Shown here piece by piece: positions 17,739 to 26,083 of a stretch of 64,000 nt of DNA. Below the pieces are notes generated by a model, which did no database searches, was not told the DNA's origin, and saw only the letters and a list, made by a program, of their open reading frames with translations. The translations under genes were made by a program, and so were the position numbers. The stretch is taken from assembly GCA_910577175.1 (NCBI GenBank), contig CAJTLU010000001.1, positions 124,001 through 188,000 on the forward strand, in the 5' to 3' direction. The stretch comes from an uncultured Lachnospiraceae bacterium. GTDB taxonomy: Bacteria > Bacillota > Clostridia > Lachnospirales > Lachnospiraceae. Numbering within the stretch: the first letter of the stretch is position 1; each line of letters begins with the position of its first letter.

Positions 17739-17820
17739 GCATTGAAACAATTATGCCGCAGAGCAGAATAAAATATGCAGGGCGGGGAATAATGGAAAAT
17801 GACAAGGAGGAAATAGAAAG

Positions 17821-19092
17821 ATGAGTAAAATAGTACAAATCACCGGAAGGGAAATTTTAGATTCGCGTGCAAATCCGACCGTAGAAGCTACGGTAGTTTT
17901 GGAAAACGGCGGTCGGGGTGTTGCAGCGGTTCCCTCCGGGGCTTCTACCGGTGCATTTGAGGCGGTGGAGCTGCGTGACGGCGACAAGGAACGCTATGAG
18001 GGCAAGGGCGTAAAAACTGCGGTAGCACATATCAATGAGGACATTGCGAAGCTGCTGGTCGGAAAGGATGCGTTCTTTCAGGAACAGCTGGATGAAACAA
18101 TGATAGTGTTAGACGGCACAGAAAATAAAGGAAGAATCGGCGCAAATGCAATTCTGGCGGTTTCTCTTGCAATTGCACGTGCAGAGGCAGACGGAACCGG
18201 AGTTCCGCTCTATCGTTACGTCGGCGGCATCAACGGGAAAAAGCTTCCGCTGCCGATGATGAATATTTTAAACGGAGGACGGCACGCCGGAAATAATCTT
18301 GACGTGCAGGAGTTTATGATTGTTCCGGCAGGCGCGGAGCGTTTCTGTGTCGGTCTGCGGCAGTGCTGCGAGGTATACCATGCGCTTGAAAAAATCTTGA
18401 AGGAAAAGGGGCTTTCAAACGGTATCGGAGACGAGGGCGGCTTTGCACCGGACCTTTCAAGCGAGGAGGAGGCAATCGAACTGATTCTTCTTGCAATTGA
18501 GCGTGCCGGGTATACGGCAGGCTGTGGAAAGGATTTTATGATATCCCTTGACGTGGCGGCATCGGAATGGAAAGAAGAGAAGAAAAGCAGCGGACAGTTT
18601 TCCTATCGTCTGCCGAAGCAGGGAACCGTATTTACTTCAGAGGGCCTGATGGAGCACTGGGATACCCTGACCAAAAAGTATCCGATTTTTTCGTTGGAGG
18701 ACCCGTTAGACGAAGAAGACTGGGACGGCTGGCGGATGCTGACGAAGAAAATCGGCGACAGAGTGCTTCTGGTAGGAGATGATTTGTTCGTGACGAATCC
18801 GAAGCGTCTGAAATATGGTATTAAAAATGAAGCGGCAAATGCGATTTTAATTAAGCCGAACCAGATTGGTTCCCTGTCGGAGACAATGGAGGCAGTCCGG
18901 ATTGCGACGGAAAACGGGTATCGTGCGATTATGTCGCACCGGAGCGGGGAAACCGAGGACACGACGATTGCAGACCTTGCAGTGGGCTTAAATACCGGCT
19001 TTATCAAGACCGGGGCGCCGTGCCGCGCGGAGCGAACTGCGAAGTACAACCGTCTGCTCCGGATTGAAGCAGAATTGAGAGGAATGCGGTAG
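17821..19092 (+). CDS. eno: Enolase
   Basis: Converts 2-phosphoglycerate to phosphoenolpyruvate in glycolysis. At 423 residues it is of usual length. Family motifs are intact: SGASTGAFEAVELRD, NGGRHAGNNLDVQEF, GDEGGFAPD with the catalytic Glu, LIKPNQIGS with the catalytic Lys, and SHRSGETEDTTIADLAVG. AAGGAGGAAATAGAAAG precedes the ATG. The promoter lies next to or inside repeat element B; TTGAAA at 17742-17747 is a possible -35, but the -10 is not clear. No other glycolytic gene is nearby. Confidence 0.98.
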   Translation: MSKIVQITGREILDSRANPTVEATVVLENGGRGVAAVPSGASTGAFEAVELRDGDKERYEGKGVKTAVAHINEDIAKLLVGKDAFFQEQLDETMIVLDGTENKGRIGANAILAVSLAIARAEADGTGVPLYRYVGGINGKKLPLPMMNILNGGRHAGNNLDVQEFMIVPAGAERFCVGLRQCCEVYHALEKILKEKGLSNGIGDEGGFAPDLSSEEEAIELILLAIERAGYTAGCGKDFMISLDVAASEWKEEKKSSGQFSYRLPKQGTVFTSEGLMEHWDTLTKKYPIFSLEDPLDEEDWDGWRMLTKKIGDRVLLVGDDLFVTNPKRLKYGIKNEAANAILIKPNQIGSLSETMEAVRIATENGYRAIMSHRSGETEDTTIADLAVGLNTGFIKTGAPCRAERTAKYNRLLRIEAELRGMR

Positions 19093-19193
19093 GCTTCCCG
19101 CATCCCTGCGCAGACCTACAGGCAAAAAAGGACCGTTGCAAAAAGCGCAGCTCCTCTGATGTTAATTGTCAGTATCGCTATTTCATTTTGAAA

Positions 19194-19221
19194 CAGACAG
19201 GGCAGAATTACGCCCTGTCTG
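19194..19221. terminator. Hairpin at the 3' end of the small-gene operon
   Basis: Perfect 10-bp stem CAGACAGGGC (19194-19203) / GCCCTGTCTG (19212-19221) with the stop codon of the minus-strand gene in its loop. It lies between convergent genes; the T run is poor on both sides, so it may protect the transcript end rather than act alone as a terminator. Confidence 0.55.
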
Positions 19222-19669
19222 CAATGATTTTGTCTGCAATCTGTTCCAGACCAGCCTGTGGGTCAAGTCCGAAAAAATCAGGATAAAAGATATAATCCGT
19301 GAGGTTATCTAAGCCTGTATTGATTTTCAGATACTTCAGCCACCAATCCATTTCGGCTTCTTTGAATTTCAGGATATTTAAAACAATTTCTTTGATTTGC
19401 GCGTCGGTCAGCTCACCTTTTGGGGGCGGAGCCATCAACGCTTTCCGTGCCATGGTTTCTAAACTAGTGTAGCTCCAGTATCTTTGAAAATCCTTGATTT
19501 GTAACTTCTTATTTCCGGAAAGCTCTCTCAAATCCTTTTGTAAGTCTGCCAGTTCCCTTTTTGCATCCTTATCGTCTTCACAATCCTTCTCTGCCATAAG
19601 TGCGGCTGCTTTTTTAATCAGTTCCATTACGGCAGGAAGCTTCGTTTCATCAATGCTAATTTCTTTCAT
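19208..19669 (-). CDS. Uncharacterised soluble protein
   Basis: A 153-residue protein I do not recognise. It is acidic and helical, with a Lys/Asp-rich N-terminal half (EKDCEDDKDAKRELADLQKD) and an aromatic C-terminal half (KEAEMDWWLKYLKINTGLDN, then YIFYPDFFGLDP). There is no signal peptide or membrane span. Start at 19669 rather than 19684 because GGAGG lies six bases upstream of it. It follows the 72-residue gene with 15 bases between, so they form an operon, and the two products may work together. Confidence 0.7.
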   Translation of the reverse strand: MKEISIDETKLPAVMELIKKAAALMAEKDCEDDKDAKRELADLQKDLRELSGNKKLQIKDFQRYWSYTSLETMARKALMAPPPKGELTDAQIKEIVLNILKFKEAEMDWWLKYLKINTGLDNLTDYIFYPDFFGLDPQAGLEQIADKIIADRA

Positions 19670-19684
19670 CAGGCGCCTCCGCAT

Positions 19685-19903
19685 TTATTCCGTATCGTCT
19701 GTATGGGCAGGAGTGCCGCCGACCGGCATCGGCTCTTTCGTGCTGCAGCGGTAATATTTGATAAGGTTTCCGCTTTCCATGGCAATTTTCTCAGGCGGAA
19801 TCAGGTTAATATCCCTTACATAAGCGGTGGGATAATAGATGATAAAGTTCTCTGCCGCCGTGGAATCAAAAGGCAGAATCGGCGTATATTTTGTGTCGTT
19901 CAT
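19685..19903 (-). CDS. Small uncharacterised protein (72 aa)
   Basis: Starts at MNDTKYTPILPF, with AAAGGAGGG seven bases ahead; the longer frame reading back to 19978 crosses the promoter and is rejected. No known domain seen. The sequence is not hydrophobic and ends PVGGTPAHTDDTE. It is the first gene of a two-gene operon with its own promoter bearing the GCGGAAAC motif. Confidence comes from the good promoter, ribosome site and tight spacing rather than from homology. Confidence 0.65.
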   Translation of the reverse strand: MNDTKYTPILPFDSTAAENFIIYYPTAYVRDINLIPPEKIAMESGNLIKYYRCSTKEPMPVGGTPAHTDDTE

Positions 19904-19924
19904 AAAATCCCTCCTTTTTTCTTT

Positions 19925-19977
19925 AGTATACCATGCAAAGGCCTGAAAATCAAGAAGCCCGCTCTTAAGTTTCCGCA
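19925..19977 (-). promoter_or_regulatory. Promoter of the small-gene operon with GCGGAAAC motif
   Basis: Minus strand: perfect TGCGGAAACTTAAG (19977-19964), TTGATT (19953-19948), 17 bases, TATACT (19930-19925). Motif-to-35 distance is 24 bases. Confidence 0.75.
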
Positions 19978-20098
19978 CTTTTTGAACAGTCCGGAAAAGT
20001 TCCGAAGGCTATGCAGCAGCTTAGTGTTGCGCATGCAAAACTAAGCTGCTGCATAGCCTTCAGAACACAAAAGGATATACAAAGTGCGGAACCTCAAG
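19964..20098. repeat. Palindromic intergenic element with GCGGAAAC ends (C)
   Basis: An almost full-length palindrome. The outer 18 bp (19964-19981 with 20081-20098) match with two mismatches. The centre has a perfect 21-bp inverted repeat, 20004-20024 with 20041-20061, extendable by GTTC/GAAC across one mismatch, around a 16-base loop. The inner 27-bp stretch 20027-20053 is identical to 17666-17692. It lies between the promoter of the small-gene operon and the 3' end of the calcium ATPase gene and may also end ATPase transcription. Confidence 0.85.
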
Positions 20099-20137
20099 GC
20101 AATCAGTCCGTTTTCTGCATTTGCCGGGGACTTACGC

Positions 20138-22798
20138 TTATGCAGAGCGGGAGCGTTTCTGAAGTTCCACAATCGGGAGCGGCAGCAGGGACAGGATAGC
20201 TACAACACACCATGCCGGAGTGGAAAGCGGTACGACAGAAAAGATTTCCCGTGCAAACGGAAGCATAATTACACTGATTTGTAAGAAGGAGCAAATCACA
20301 AAGGCAAGCAGGAGCTTCGGGTTTGTAAAAAAGCCGATTTGCGCCAGCGGGTGCTCGCTTCTCATATGGAAGGCGTGTACCAGCTGGGACAGGCTCAGCA
20401 CGGCGAACGTCATCGTAGAGCCGGCGCCAAAATAGTGATTGCCGATTACATATGCGATAAGGGAGATTGCCCCGATCATCGCACCTTCAAACGCAATTTT
20501 AAATCCGAGACCGCCGGAGAATAAGCTTTTTCCGGTATTGCACGGAGGCTTTTGCATGACGTCCTTTTCCGGCGGCTCTACGCCGAGTGCGGCAGCAGGA
20601 AGGGAGTCCGTAATCAGGTTTACCCAAAGGAGCTGCACCGCAAGCAGCGGAGATGGCATGCCGAACAGCAGCGCAAAAAGAATTGTAATAATCTCACCGA
20701 TGTTGCAGGAGAGCAGAAAGTGGACCGAACGGCGGATATTGGCATAAATTCCGCGCCCTTCCCGGACTGCGGCAACAATGGTTGCAAAATTGTCATCAAG
20801 AAGCACCATGTCAGCCGCTTCCTTTGCAACGTCAGTACCAGAGCGTCCCATAGCACAGCCGATATCAGCTGTTTTTAGTGCCGGAGCGTCGTTAATACCG
20901 TCTCCGGTCATGGCAACGACTTCTCCACGCGCCTGCAGCGCGTGTACAATGGCAACCTTATGTTCCGGGGAGACCCTGGCAAAAACACGGCAGTGTCCGA
21001 CGCAGTCAATCAGTTCCTGCTCGCTCATGGCAGAAAGCTCGGTGCCGGTAACAGGACGGTCCTTGCGGGAACAGATACCAAGGTCTGCCGCAATGGCACG
21101 TGCTGTCAGCGCGTGGTCCCCGGTAATCATAACCGGCGTAATACCAGCTTCCTTACAAATGCGTACGCAGTCCCGTACCTCAGGACGCGGCGGGTCCATA
21201 AGACAGAGAAAGCCAAGAAGGATTAAATCGCTTTCTGCATTTTTGGCCGGGCTGTCTTTATCCAGAAGCTTACGGCAGGCGGAATCGGAGAGCGGGCGGT
21301 AGGCGACGGCGAGTACCCGGAGCGCATGCTCCGCACACCGGTTGCAGTAGTCGGTCAGCGTCTGGAGAAGAGGAGCAGTAAGCGGCAGTGCGGAACCGCC
21401 GTCATACCATGAGCTGCAGCGGGATAAAAGTACCTCCGGCGCACCCTTGCATACCAGGAAGGCATAGGTGTCCTGCGGCATAACCGGAAGCGGCGAGGCG
21501 GCTTTTCCAGGCAGCAGATGGATGGTTGACATACATTTCCTTGTAGAATCGAAGGCATATTCTGCCAGTCGTTTGTAACGGGTATCCGGCATAGGGGAAC
21601 AAAGGGAAGCCGACTTTGCTGCCTGAAGCAAGGCAAGTTCTGTCGGTTCGCCGTTTCCTTTGCCGTCCTTTTCGAAAAACGAATTGTTGCAGAGCGCAGC
21701 ACACAGCAGGATGTTTTTGGCTGCAACGGAATCCTGCGGAAGCTTTCGTCTGCCGTCGGAGATTTCGGTAACGGTCATGCGGTTCTGGGTAAGCGTTCCC
21801 GTTTTGTCCGAACATATGTAAGTGGCGCTTCCGAGGGTTTCTACTGCAGATAAGTGCCGGATAATGGCATTCTTTTTTGCCATGCGCTGTACGCCGAGAG
21901 ACAGTACAATCGTAACGATGGCAGGCAGACCCTCCGGAATTGCGGCAACGCCGAGACTTACTGCGGTCATAAACATAGTAAGCAGCGGACGGCCCTGCCA
22001 GGCGCCCAGAAGAAAAACAACCAGACAAATAGCGAGCACCGTGATTCCAAGTACCTTTCCCGTGTGGGCAAGGTGTTTTTTTAATGGGGTTTCCGGCGCA
22101 GTATCCTGTTGGATTAAGTCGGCAATTTTTCCGACCTGCGTCTGCATTCCGGTCTGAGTAACGAGTGCGGAAGCGTGTCCGGAGAGAATGACAGAGCCGG
22201 AGCTTACCATATTGATGCAATCCCCGATAGACGTATCTTCCGGCAGCTTGCAGTCGGCACGTTTCCGGACCGGCTCGGATTCGCCCGTTAAGGCGGATTC
22301 ATCGGCGCTCAGTTGTTCAGCGCGTAAAAGCCTTGCGTCAGCAGGAACCATGGAGCCTGCGGAAAGGAAGATAACGTCTCCTGGTACGAGTTCCCTGGCC
22401 GGAATCAGTTTTCTCCTGCCGTCCCGGATTACCTGTGCTTCCGGGGCGGAAAGCCTGCGGAGCATGGAGAGGGAGCGTTCCGCTTTGGCTTCCTGTACTA
22501 CGCCGAGTACTGCATTGATGACAACGATGATAAGAATAATCAGCGGTTCGGCAAAATCCACCTTCCCTTCAAGCAAAGAGCTGAGAAAAGAGACAAGGGC
22601 GGCACCAAGCAGAATCAATATCATAAAATCGTTAAATTGTTCTGCAAAACGGGAGAGAAGGCTCCGCGGCTTTTTCCCGGAAAGCTCATTATAGCCATAG
22701 CGATGAATACGTTGGCCGGCCTCTTTTTCAGAGAGTCCGTCTTCCCTGCTTTGCAGAGTGCGCAGTGCCTCTTCGGCAGAAAGAGAATGAAACTTCAT
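20138..22798 (-). CDS. P-type calcium-translocating ATPase (P2A type)
   Basis: An 886-residue membrane pump. Motifs: LTGES in the actuator domain, phosphorylation site ICSDKTGTLTQNRM, hinge MTGDGINDAPALK, and PEGLPAIVTIVLSLGVQRMA before the P domain, typical of SERCA/PMCA-like enzymes. The N-terminal cation-ATPase domain (FHSLSAEEALRTLQSREDGL) and a C-terminal four-helix unit complete the usual layout. Start at 22798 with CAGGAG eight bases upstream; the 13-residue extension is not needed. It probably exports calcium; manganese is possible. It is monocistronic, with a candidate -35 TTGTCA at 22857-22852 and no clear -10. Confidence 0.95.
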   Translation of the reverse strand: MKFHSLSAEEALRTLQSREDGLSEKEAGQRIHRYGYNELSGKKPRSLLSRFAEQFNDFMILILLGAALVSFLSSLLEGKVDFAEPLIILIIVVINAVLGVVQEAKAERSLSMLRRLSAPEAQVIRDGRRKLIPARELVPGDVIFLSAGSMVPADARLLRAEQLSADESALTGESEPVRKRADCKLPEDTSIGDCINMVSSGSVILSGHASALVTQTGMQTQVGKIADLIQQDTAPETPLKKHLAHTGKVLGITVLAICLVVFLLGAWQGRPLLTMFMTAVSLGVAAIPEGLPAIVTIVLSLGVQRMAKKNAIIRHLSAVETLGSATYICSDKTGTLTQNRMTVTEISDGRRKLPQDSVAAKNILLCAALCNNSFFEKDGKGNGEPTELALLQAAKSASLCSPMPDTRYKRLAEYAFDSTRKCMSTIHLLPGKAASPLPVMPQDTYAFLVCKGAPEVLLSRCSSWYDGGSALPLTAPLLQTLTDYCNRCAEHALRVLAVAYRPLSDSACRKLLDKDSPAKNAESDLILLGFLCLMDPPRPEVRDCVRICKEAGITPVMITGDHALTARAIAADLGICSRKDRPVTGTELSAMSEQELIDCVGHCRVFARVSPEHKVAIVHALQARGEVVAMTGDGINDAPALKTADIGCAMGRSGTDVAKEAADMVLLDDNFATIVAAVREGRGIYANIRRSVHFLLSCNIGEIITILFALLFGMPSPLLAVQLLWVNLITDSLPAAALGVEPPEKDVMQKPPCNTGKSLFSGGLGFKIAFEGAMIGAISLIAYVIGNHYFGAGSTMTFAVLSLSQLVHAFHMRSEHPLAQIGFFTNPKLLLAFVICSFLQISVIMLPFAREIFSVVPLSTPAWCVVAILSLLPLPIVELQKRSRSA

Positions 22799-23065
22799 AA
22801 AAACTCCTGTAAGACTTATTGAAAAAATATATGTCACAAGTGGAAAAGGTATGACAACCTTTTTGTTTTCAAGGGATTAGGGCAATTTTCCGAGTAAAAA
22901 AGCATTGTGAAGATTAGACAAAAATCGACAAGAAATATGTGTACTTTCCCGATATTTACAAAAGATGCAACCTATAGTAATATTTATTTATCTGATATAA
23001 TTATCTGATTTCATTCGGGGGTCCCGAAGATTTCCAATAACAAAATATAGGGTGAAGGAGAATGT
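22799..23065. other. Divergent promoter region: calcium ATPase / Tad-like operon
   Basis: AT-rich, with no gene. Plus side: TTTACA (22955-22960), 17 bases, TAATAT (22978-22983) for the pilus operon. Downstream in the leader are a repeated TTATCTGAT (about 22988 and 23001) and a small hairpin TTCGGG/CCCGAA (23014-23019 with 23023-23028). No copy of the GCGGAAAC motif is present. Confidence 0.55.
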
Positions 23066-23869
23066 ATGGATATTGCATTTTGGAGTGGTGTCAGGCACCG
23101 TAGCGGGGTGACTTCAGGCGTTGCTGCAATTAGTGTGTTATGGGCAGAGCTTTTTGAAGGCGAAATCACCATTACATCGAATCACATCTGCAATGGGAGC
23201 ATTTTAGAGCGCCTGCGGGGCGGAACAGAACGCCAGGAAAAGTTTGCGCGGAGGGATTACTGCTACCATTTCGGAGAACCGGAATATTTCCGTGTTTTGT
23301 GCGAAAGAGGAAACGGACTTGCAGTACGGTTAAACGGCGGTATGCGTTATATTCCGATGACAGGGGAAGAAGAGGTGCAGATGTTTTCCGGCAGCGGTCT
23401 GAAGGGAGTAAAAAAGAAGGTAGGAACGAACGGGTATCTTTTCATTGATACGGCGTGCGGATACGGAAACAGCTCCCAGAGTATCCTGCAGGAAGCGGCG
23501 CTTACCGTAATTGTACTTCCGCCCGAAAAGGAGGCAGTGGATGTGTTTTTCCGTTCGGATACGCCGTTTCGTCAGGACAGCTTTTTTATTCTTGGAAATT
23601 ACAGAGCGACGGTTTCCTGTCGTCCGTCTTATCTATGTCACAGGTATAAGGTGCCAAAAGAACGGATAGGTGTTATTCCGTATGATTTGGAGTTTGAGCA
23701 GGCAATGAGGGAAGGAAATATGGCGGCTTATATCGGAGGCAATATCAACTGTTCAAGGAGGAGCAGGGCATATCATTTTATCCGGTGCGTGAAGAAAACA
23801 GCAATTGATTTAAGAAAATATACAGAAGAAAGGAGAAAGCATGTATGTGGAGATTGCGTAGAAGTGTAA
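23066..23869 (+). CDS. TadZ/CpaE-like (MinD-type) protein with degenerate P-loop
   Basis: First gene of the Tad-like operon, 267 residues. The N-terminus MDIAFWSGVRHRSGVTSGVAA lines up with MinD/TadZ proteins, but the Walker A Lys and Gly positions are not canonical, so ATP binding is doubtful. TadZ proteins place the pilus machine at the membrane or pole. The C-terminus has paired Cys (CGDCVEV). AAGGAG lies five bases ahead of ATG 23066. It overlaps the next gene by 25 bases. Assignment is by position and N-terminal pattern, so it is tentative. Confidence 0.65.
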   Translation: MDIAFWSGVRHRSGVTSGVAAISVLWAELFEGEITITSNHICNGSILERLRGGTERQEKFARRDYCYHFGEPEYFRVLCERGNGLAVRLNGGMRYIPMTGEEEVQMFSGSGLKGVKKKVGTNGYLFIDTACGYGNSSQSILQEAALTVIVLPPEKEAVDVFFRSDTPFRQDSFFILGNYRATVSCRPSYLCHRYKVPKERIGVIPYDLEFEQAMREGNMAAYIGGNINCSRRSRAYHFIRCVKKTAIDLRKYTEERRKHVCGDCVEV

Positions 23870-24621
23870 AAAGAAGAATTCTGTTTTTTGTTCTTCTGGC
23901 GGCAGGAGGTGCAGGCATTTTCCTGTTGGGAGGCGCTGTTTCTGCCAGACGGGCGGCAAAGGCGTATGGCGTTTTGCTGGAAGAGCGGGACGCCTTGATT
24001 CAAAGTGCGAAGCGCCTGGCCTATGTTACCGTAAAGGAGGTAAAGGCAGGGGAGAGCTTTACGCCGGAAAATACCGAACGGAGGTATCTGCTTTCCGAGC
24101 AGGCAGAGGAGGGGATTGCGGGAGAAGTGTTCGGACTGGCTGCTTGTGCTAATCTGCCTGCAGGGAGTATTATCAGCACAGCGTTGTGCGGCAGTCAGGA
24201 GTTCGTGGGGACGGAGCGGGAATGTGTCTTTGAGGATATTTCGCTTTCAGATTGTTTTCCGGATTATGAAATGGTGGATGTCAGAATCCGCTATCCGAAT
24301 GGGGAGAATTACTGTGTGCTGAAGCAGAAGCGTCTGCGGCGGAGGCAGGAGAATCCGGAGGAATGCCGGTTTGCCTTGACGGAGGCGGAGCAGATACTGC
24401 TTAGTGCGGCACAGTATGATACGGAAGTCTACAAGGGCGCGGAGCTTTATGTAGTGGCATTTGTAGAGGAACGGCTGCAGAAGGAGGCAGATAGCTTTTA
24501 TGTCCCGCCTGCGCAGATAATTCTGCAGCTGAAAGAGTTAGGGACAGAGGAGCTTGGGGTATCGGCCGGCTGGTATGGGCTCCGGGAGTCTTTGGAACAG
24601 CGTCTGGGAGACAGCTTTTAG
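23845..24621 (+). CDS. SAF-domain protein, CpaB/RcpC-like pilus component
   Basis: A 258-residue protein with one N-terminal membrane span (RILFFVLLAAGGAGIFLLGG) and then a SAF domain (about 55-115: VKEVKAGESFTPENTERRYL, ending NLPAGSIISTAL). CpaB/RcpC proteins with this layout are periplasmic or extracellular parts of Tad pili. The rest is hydrophilic and unmatched. The ribosome site AAAGGAG is nine bases ahead of ATG 23845. Sits second in the operon. Confidence 0.75.
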   Translation: MWRLRRSVKRRILFFVLLAAGGAGIFLLGGAVSARRAAKAYGVLLEERDALIQSAKRLAYVTVKEVKAGESFTPENTERRYLLSEQAEEGIAGEVFGLAACANLPAGSIISTALCGSQEFVGTERECVFEDISLSDCFPDYEMVDVRIRYPNGENYCVLKQKRLRRRQENPEECRFALTEAEQILLSAAQYDTEVYKGAELYVVAFVEERLQKEADSFYVPPAQIILQLKELGTEELGVSAGWYGLRESLEQRLGDSF

Positions 24622-24632
24622 AGGAGGAAGAA

Positions 24633-25295
24633 GTGCAGGGAAAAGTGATAGGATTTGTCGGATGTTATAGCCATGACGTGATTTTGATGTTAGCGAAGGT
24701 ACTAAGCAGCGCAGAAAAAGAGGTTCTGTTATGCGACCGCAATTTGCGGCATACGCTTGGAGCATCGGTTCCGGTGCCGGGAGGAATCTCCGTAAAAGAA
24801 GAGATTGCGGCATATGACGGGCTGTATTTTACACAGCAAAAAATCAATGAGGAGATGCTTCGGGAGTATGATATTTTGCTGGCAGATTTCGGGATGCAGG
24901 AGCCTTTCAGAGAGGCGGAGTGCTGCACGGAAATCTTTCTGGTAACGGATGCTCTTTTGCATCATATCCGGCAGTTAAGCGGACTGGAGCTGCAAACGGA
25001 GCTTGTGAGGGAGGTTTTGATTCGTGACATACCGGGTGGAATGTATGCAAAAGAAAAGGAACTGAGGGAGTTTTTAAACAAGTTTCCGAACCGGAAGGAG
25101 CGCTTTCTGGCTCCGGACAAACGCGATATTGAAAACCGCTGCGTATGTGAAACGCTGCATGAGTATCATGTAAAAAATGCTTCGCCGGAGTTGCAGGAGT
25201 TTATTTATCAGACGGCGGGACGTCTTTGTCCGGAGGTAGCAGAAAAAGAGCTCCGGCGCAGGGTACGGCGGCAGGAAGGGAGGAGGAGCCTTTGA
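24633..25295 (+). CDS. ParA/MinD-like protein of the Tad-like operon
   Basis: A 220-residue protein starting at GTG (GAGGAGG eight bases ahead). The N-terminus VIGFVGCYSHDVILMLAKVL followed by EKEVLLCDRN resembles the first strand, P-loop and second strand of a MinD-type fold, but the loop lacks Gly-Lys-Thr. A later ILLADFGMQEP looks like the strand that carries Walker B. It probably has a scaffold rather than ATPase role. The TGA stop overlaps the next gene's TTG start (TTGA), so translation is coupled. Confidence 0.6.
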   Translation: MQGKVIGFVGCYSHDVILMLAKVLSSAEKEVLLCDRNLRHTLGASVPVPGGISVKEEIAAYDGLYFTQQKINEEMLREYDILLADFGMQEPFREAECCTEIFLVTDALLHHIRQLSGLELQTELVREVLIRDIPGGMYAKEKELREFLNKFPNRKERFLAPDKRDIENRCVCETLHEYHVKNASPELQEFIYQTAGRLCPEVAEKELRRRVRRQEGRRSL

Positions 25296-26083
25296 AAATT
25301 GTATTCTGGAGTCTGACGCCGTTTGCGGGCAGGAAGTCCTCCAATCTCCTTTTGATGGCGCTTCAGGCAGTGGCGGAGGAAGGTACGGAGCAGCTTATTA
25401 TCCATGCGGATGAAAAGGGCAGCGGGGCGGAGCATTTCCTGCTTTCGGGCAGAAACCGCATCCGCATGATGGAGCAGAGGGAGTTCGGGGTGGAGCTTTT
25501 GGATAAGATGCTTCACTGTGAGAGGTTTGACAAGGAGCTTGCGATAAATGCCTCTTATACGTTTGCAGAAGGGAAGCTTCATATTCTTCCTGCCGGAAGC
25601 AGACTGTTTTATCAGGGAAGGGAAGAAAAGGCGGCAGAGGCGGTGACAGGAATTATGAAACGTGCGGCGGAATGCTTCCGGAATGTCTGGATAGAGGCGC
25701 CGGCAGGAAATTCGGTGCTTGCAGAAGAGCTTTGCCGGACGGCAGACCTGGTTGTCATTAATCTTGCGCAGAGCCCGAGCGAGACAGCAAAGCTTGTACA
25801 GGCGCCCATTTATGGAAAAGAATTTTTTCTAATTGGCGCACACGAAAAACGGTGTACCTATACCAGACATAATATGATGTTACTGTATCCGCGGCTGCAT
25901 GGAAAATGTGCGGTAATACCGTATCAGGACAGATATCTGGCTGCCTGCTGTGCAGGTGAAGCAGAAGGGTTCTGGGAAAGAAGAAGTCATCCGGGGGAGA
26001 CGGATGCGCTTCATCCGTTTTTCAAGGAGGTAAGAAAGGCATATCTTAGTTTACAGCGTTACCGGGAGGAAGGAGATGTTTAG
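25292..26083 (+). CDS. Second TadZ-like protein (degenerate P-loop)
   Basis: 263 residues from TTG 25292; GGAGGAG precedes it and the start overlaps the preceding stop by four bases. N-terminus KIVFWSLTPFAGRKSSNLLL resembles the 23066 product (FWS then a loop), again without a canonical Walker A. Later stretches, IEAPAGNSVLAEELCRTADL and VVINLAQSP, look like the strands of a MinD/TadZ receiver fold. It overlaps the next gene, the ATPase, by 8 bases. It is presumed to recruit or position that ATPase. Confidence 0.65.
   Translation: MKIVFWSLTPFAGRKSSNLLLMALQAVAEEGTEQLIIHADEKGSGAEHFLLSGRNRIRMMEQREFGVELLDKMLHCERFDKELAINASYTFAEGKLHILPAGSRLFYQGREEKAAEAVTGIMKRAAECFRNVWIEAPAGNSVLAEELCRTADLVVINLAQSPSETAKLVQAPIYGKEFFLIGAHEKRCTYTRHNMMLLYPRLHGKCAVIPYQDRYLAACCAGEAEGFWERRSHPGETDALHPFFKEVRKAYLSLQRYREEGDV

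Noticed and set aside
21402..22220. 272-codon minus-strand frame inside the calcium ATPase gene
   Set aside because: Same strand, different frame from a gene with complete P-type motifs; no domain or ribosome site.
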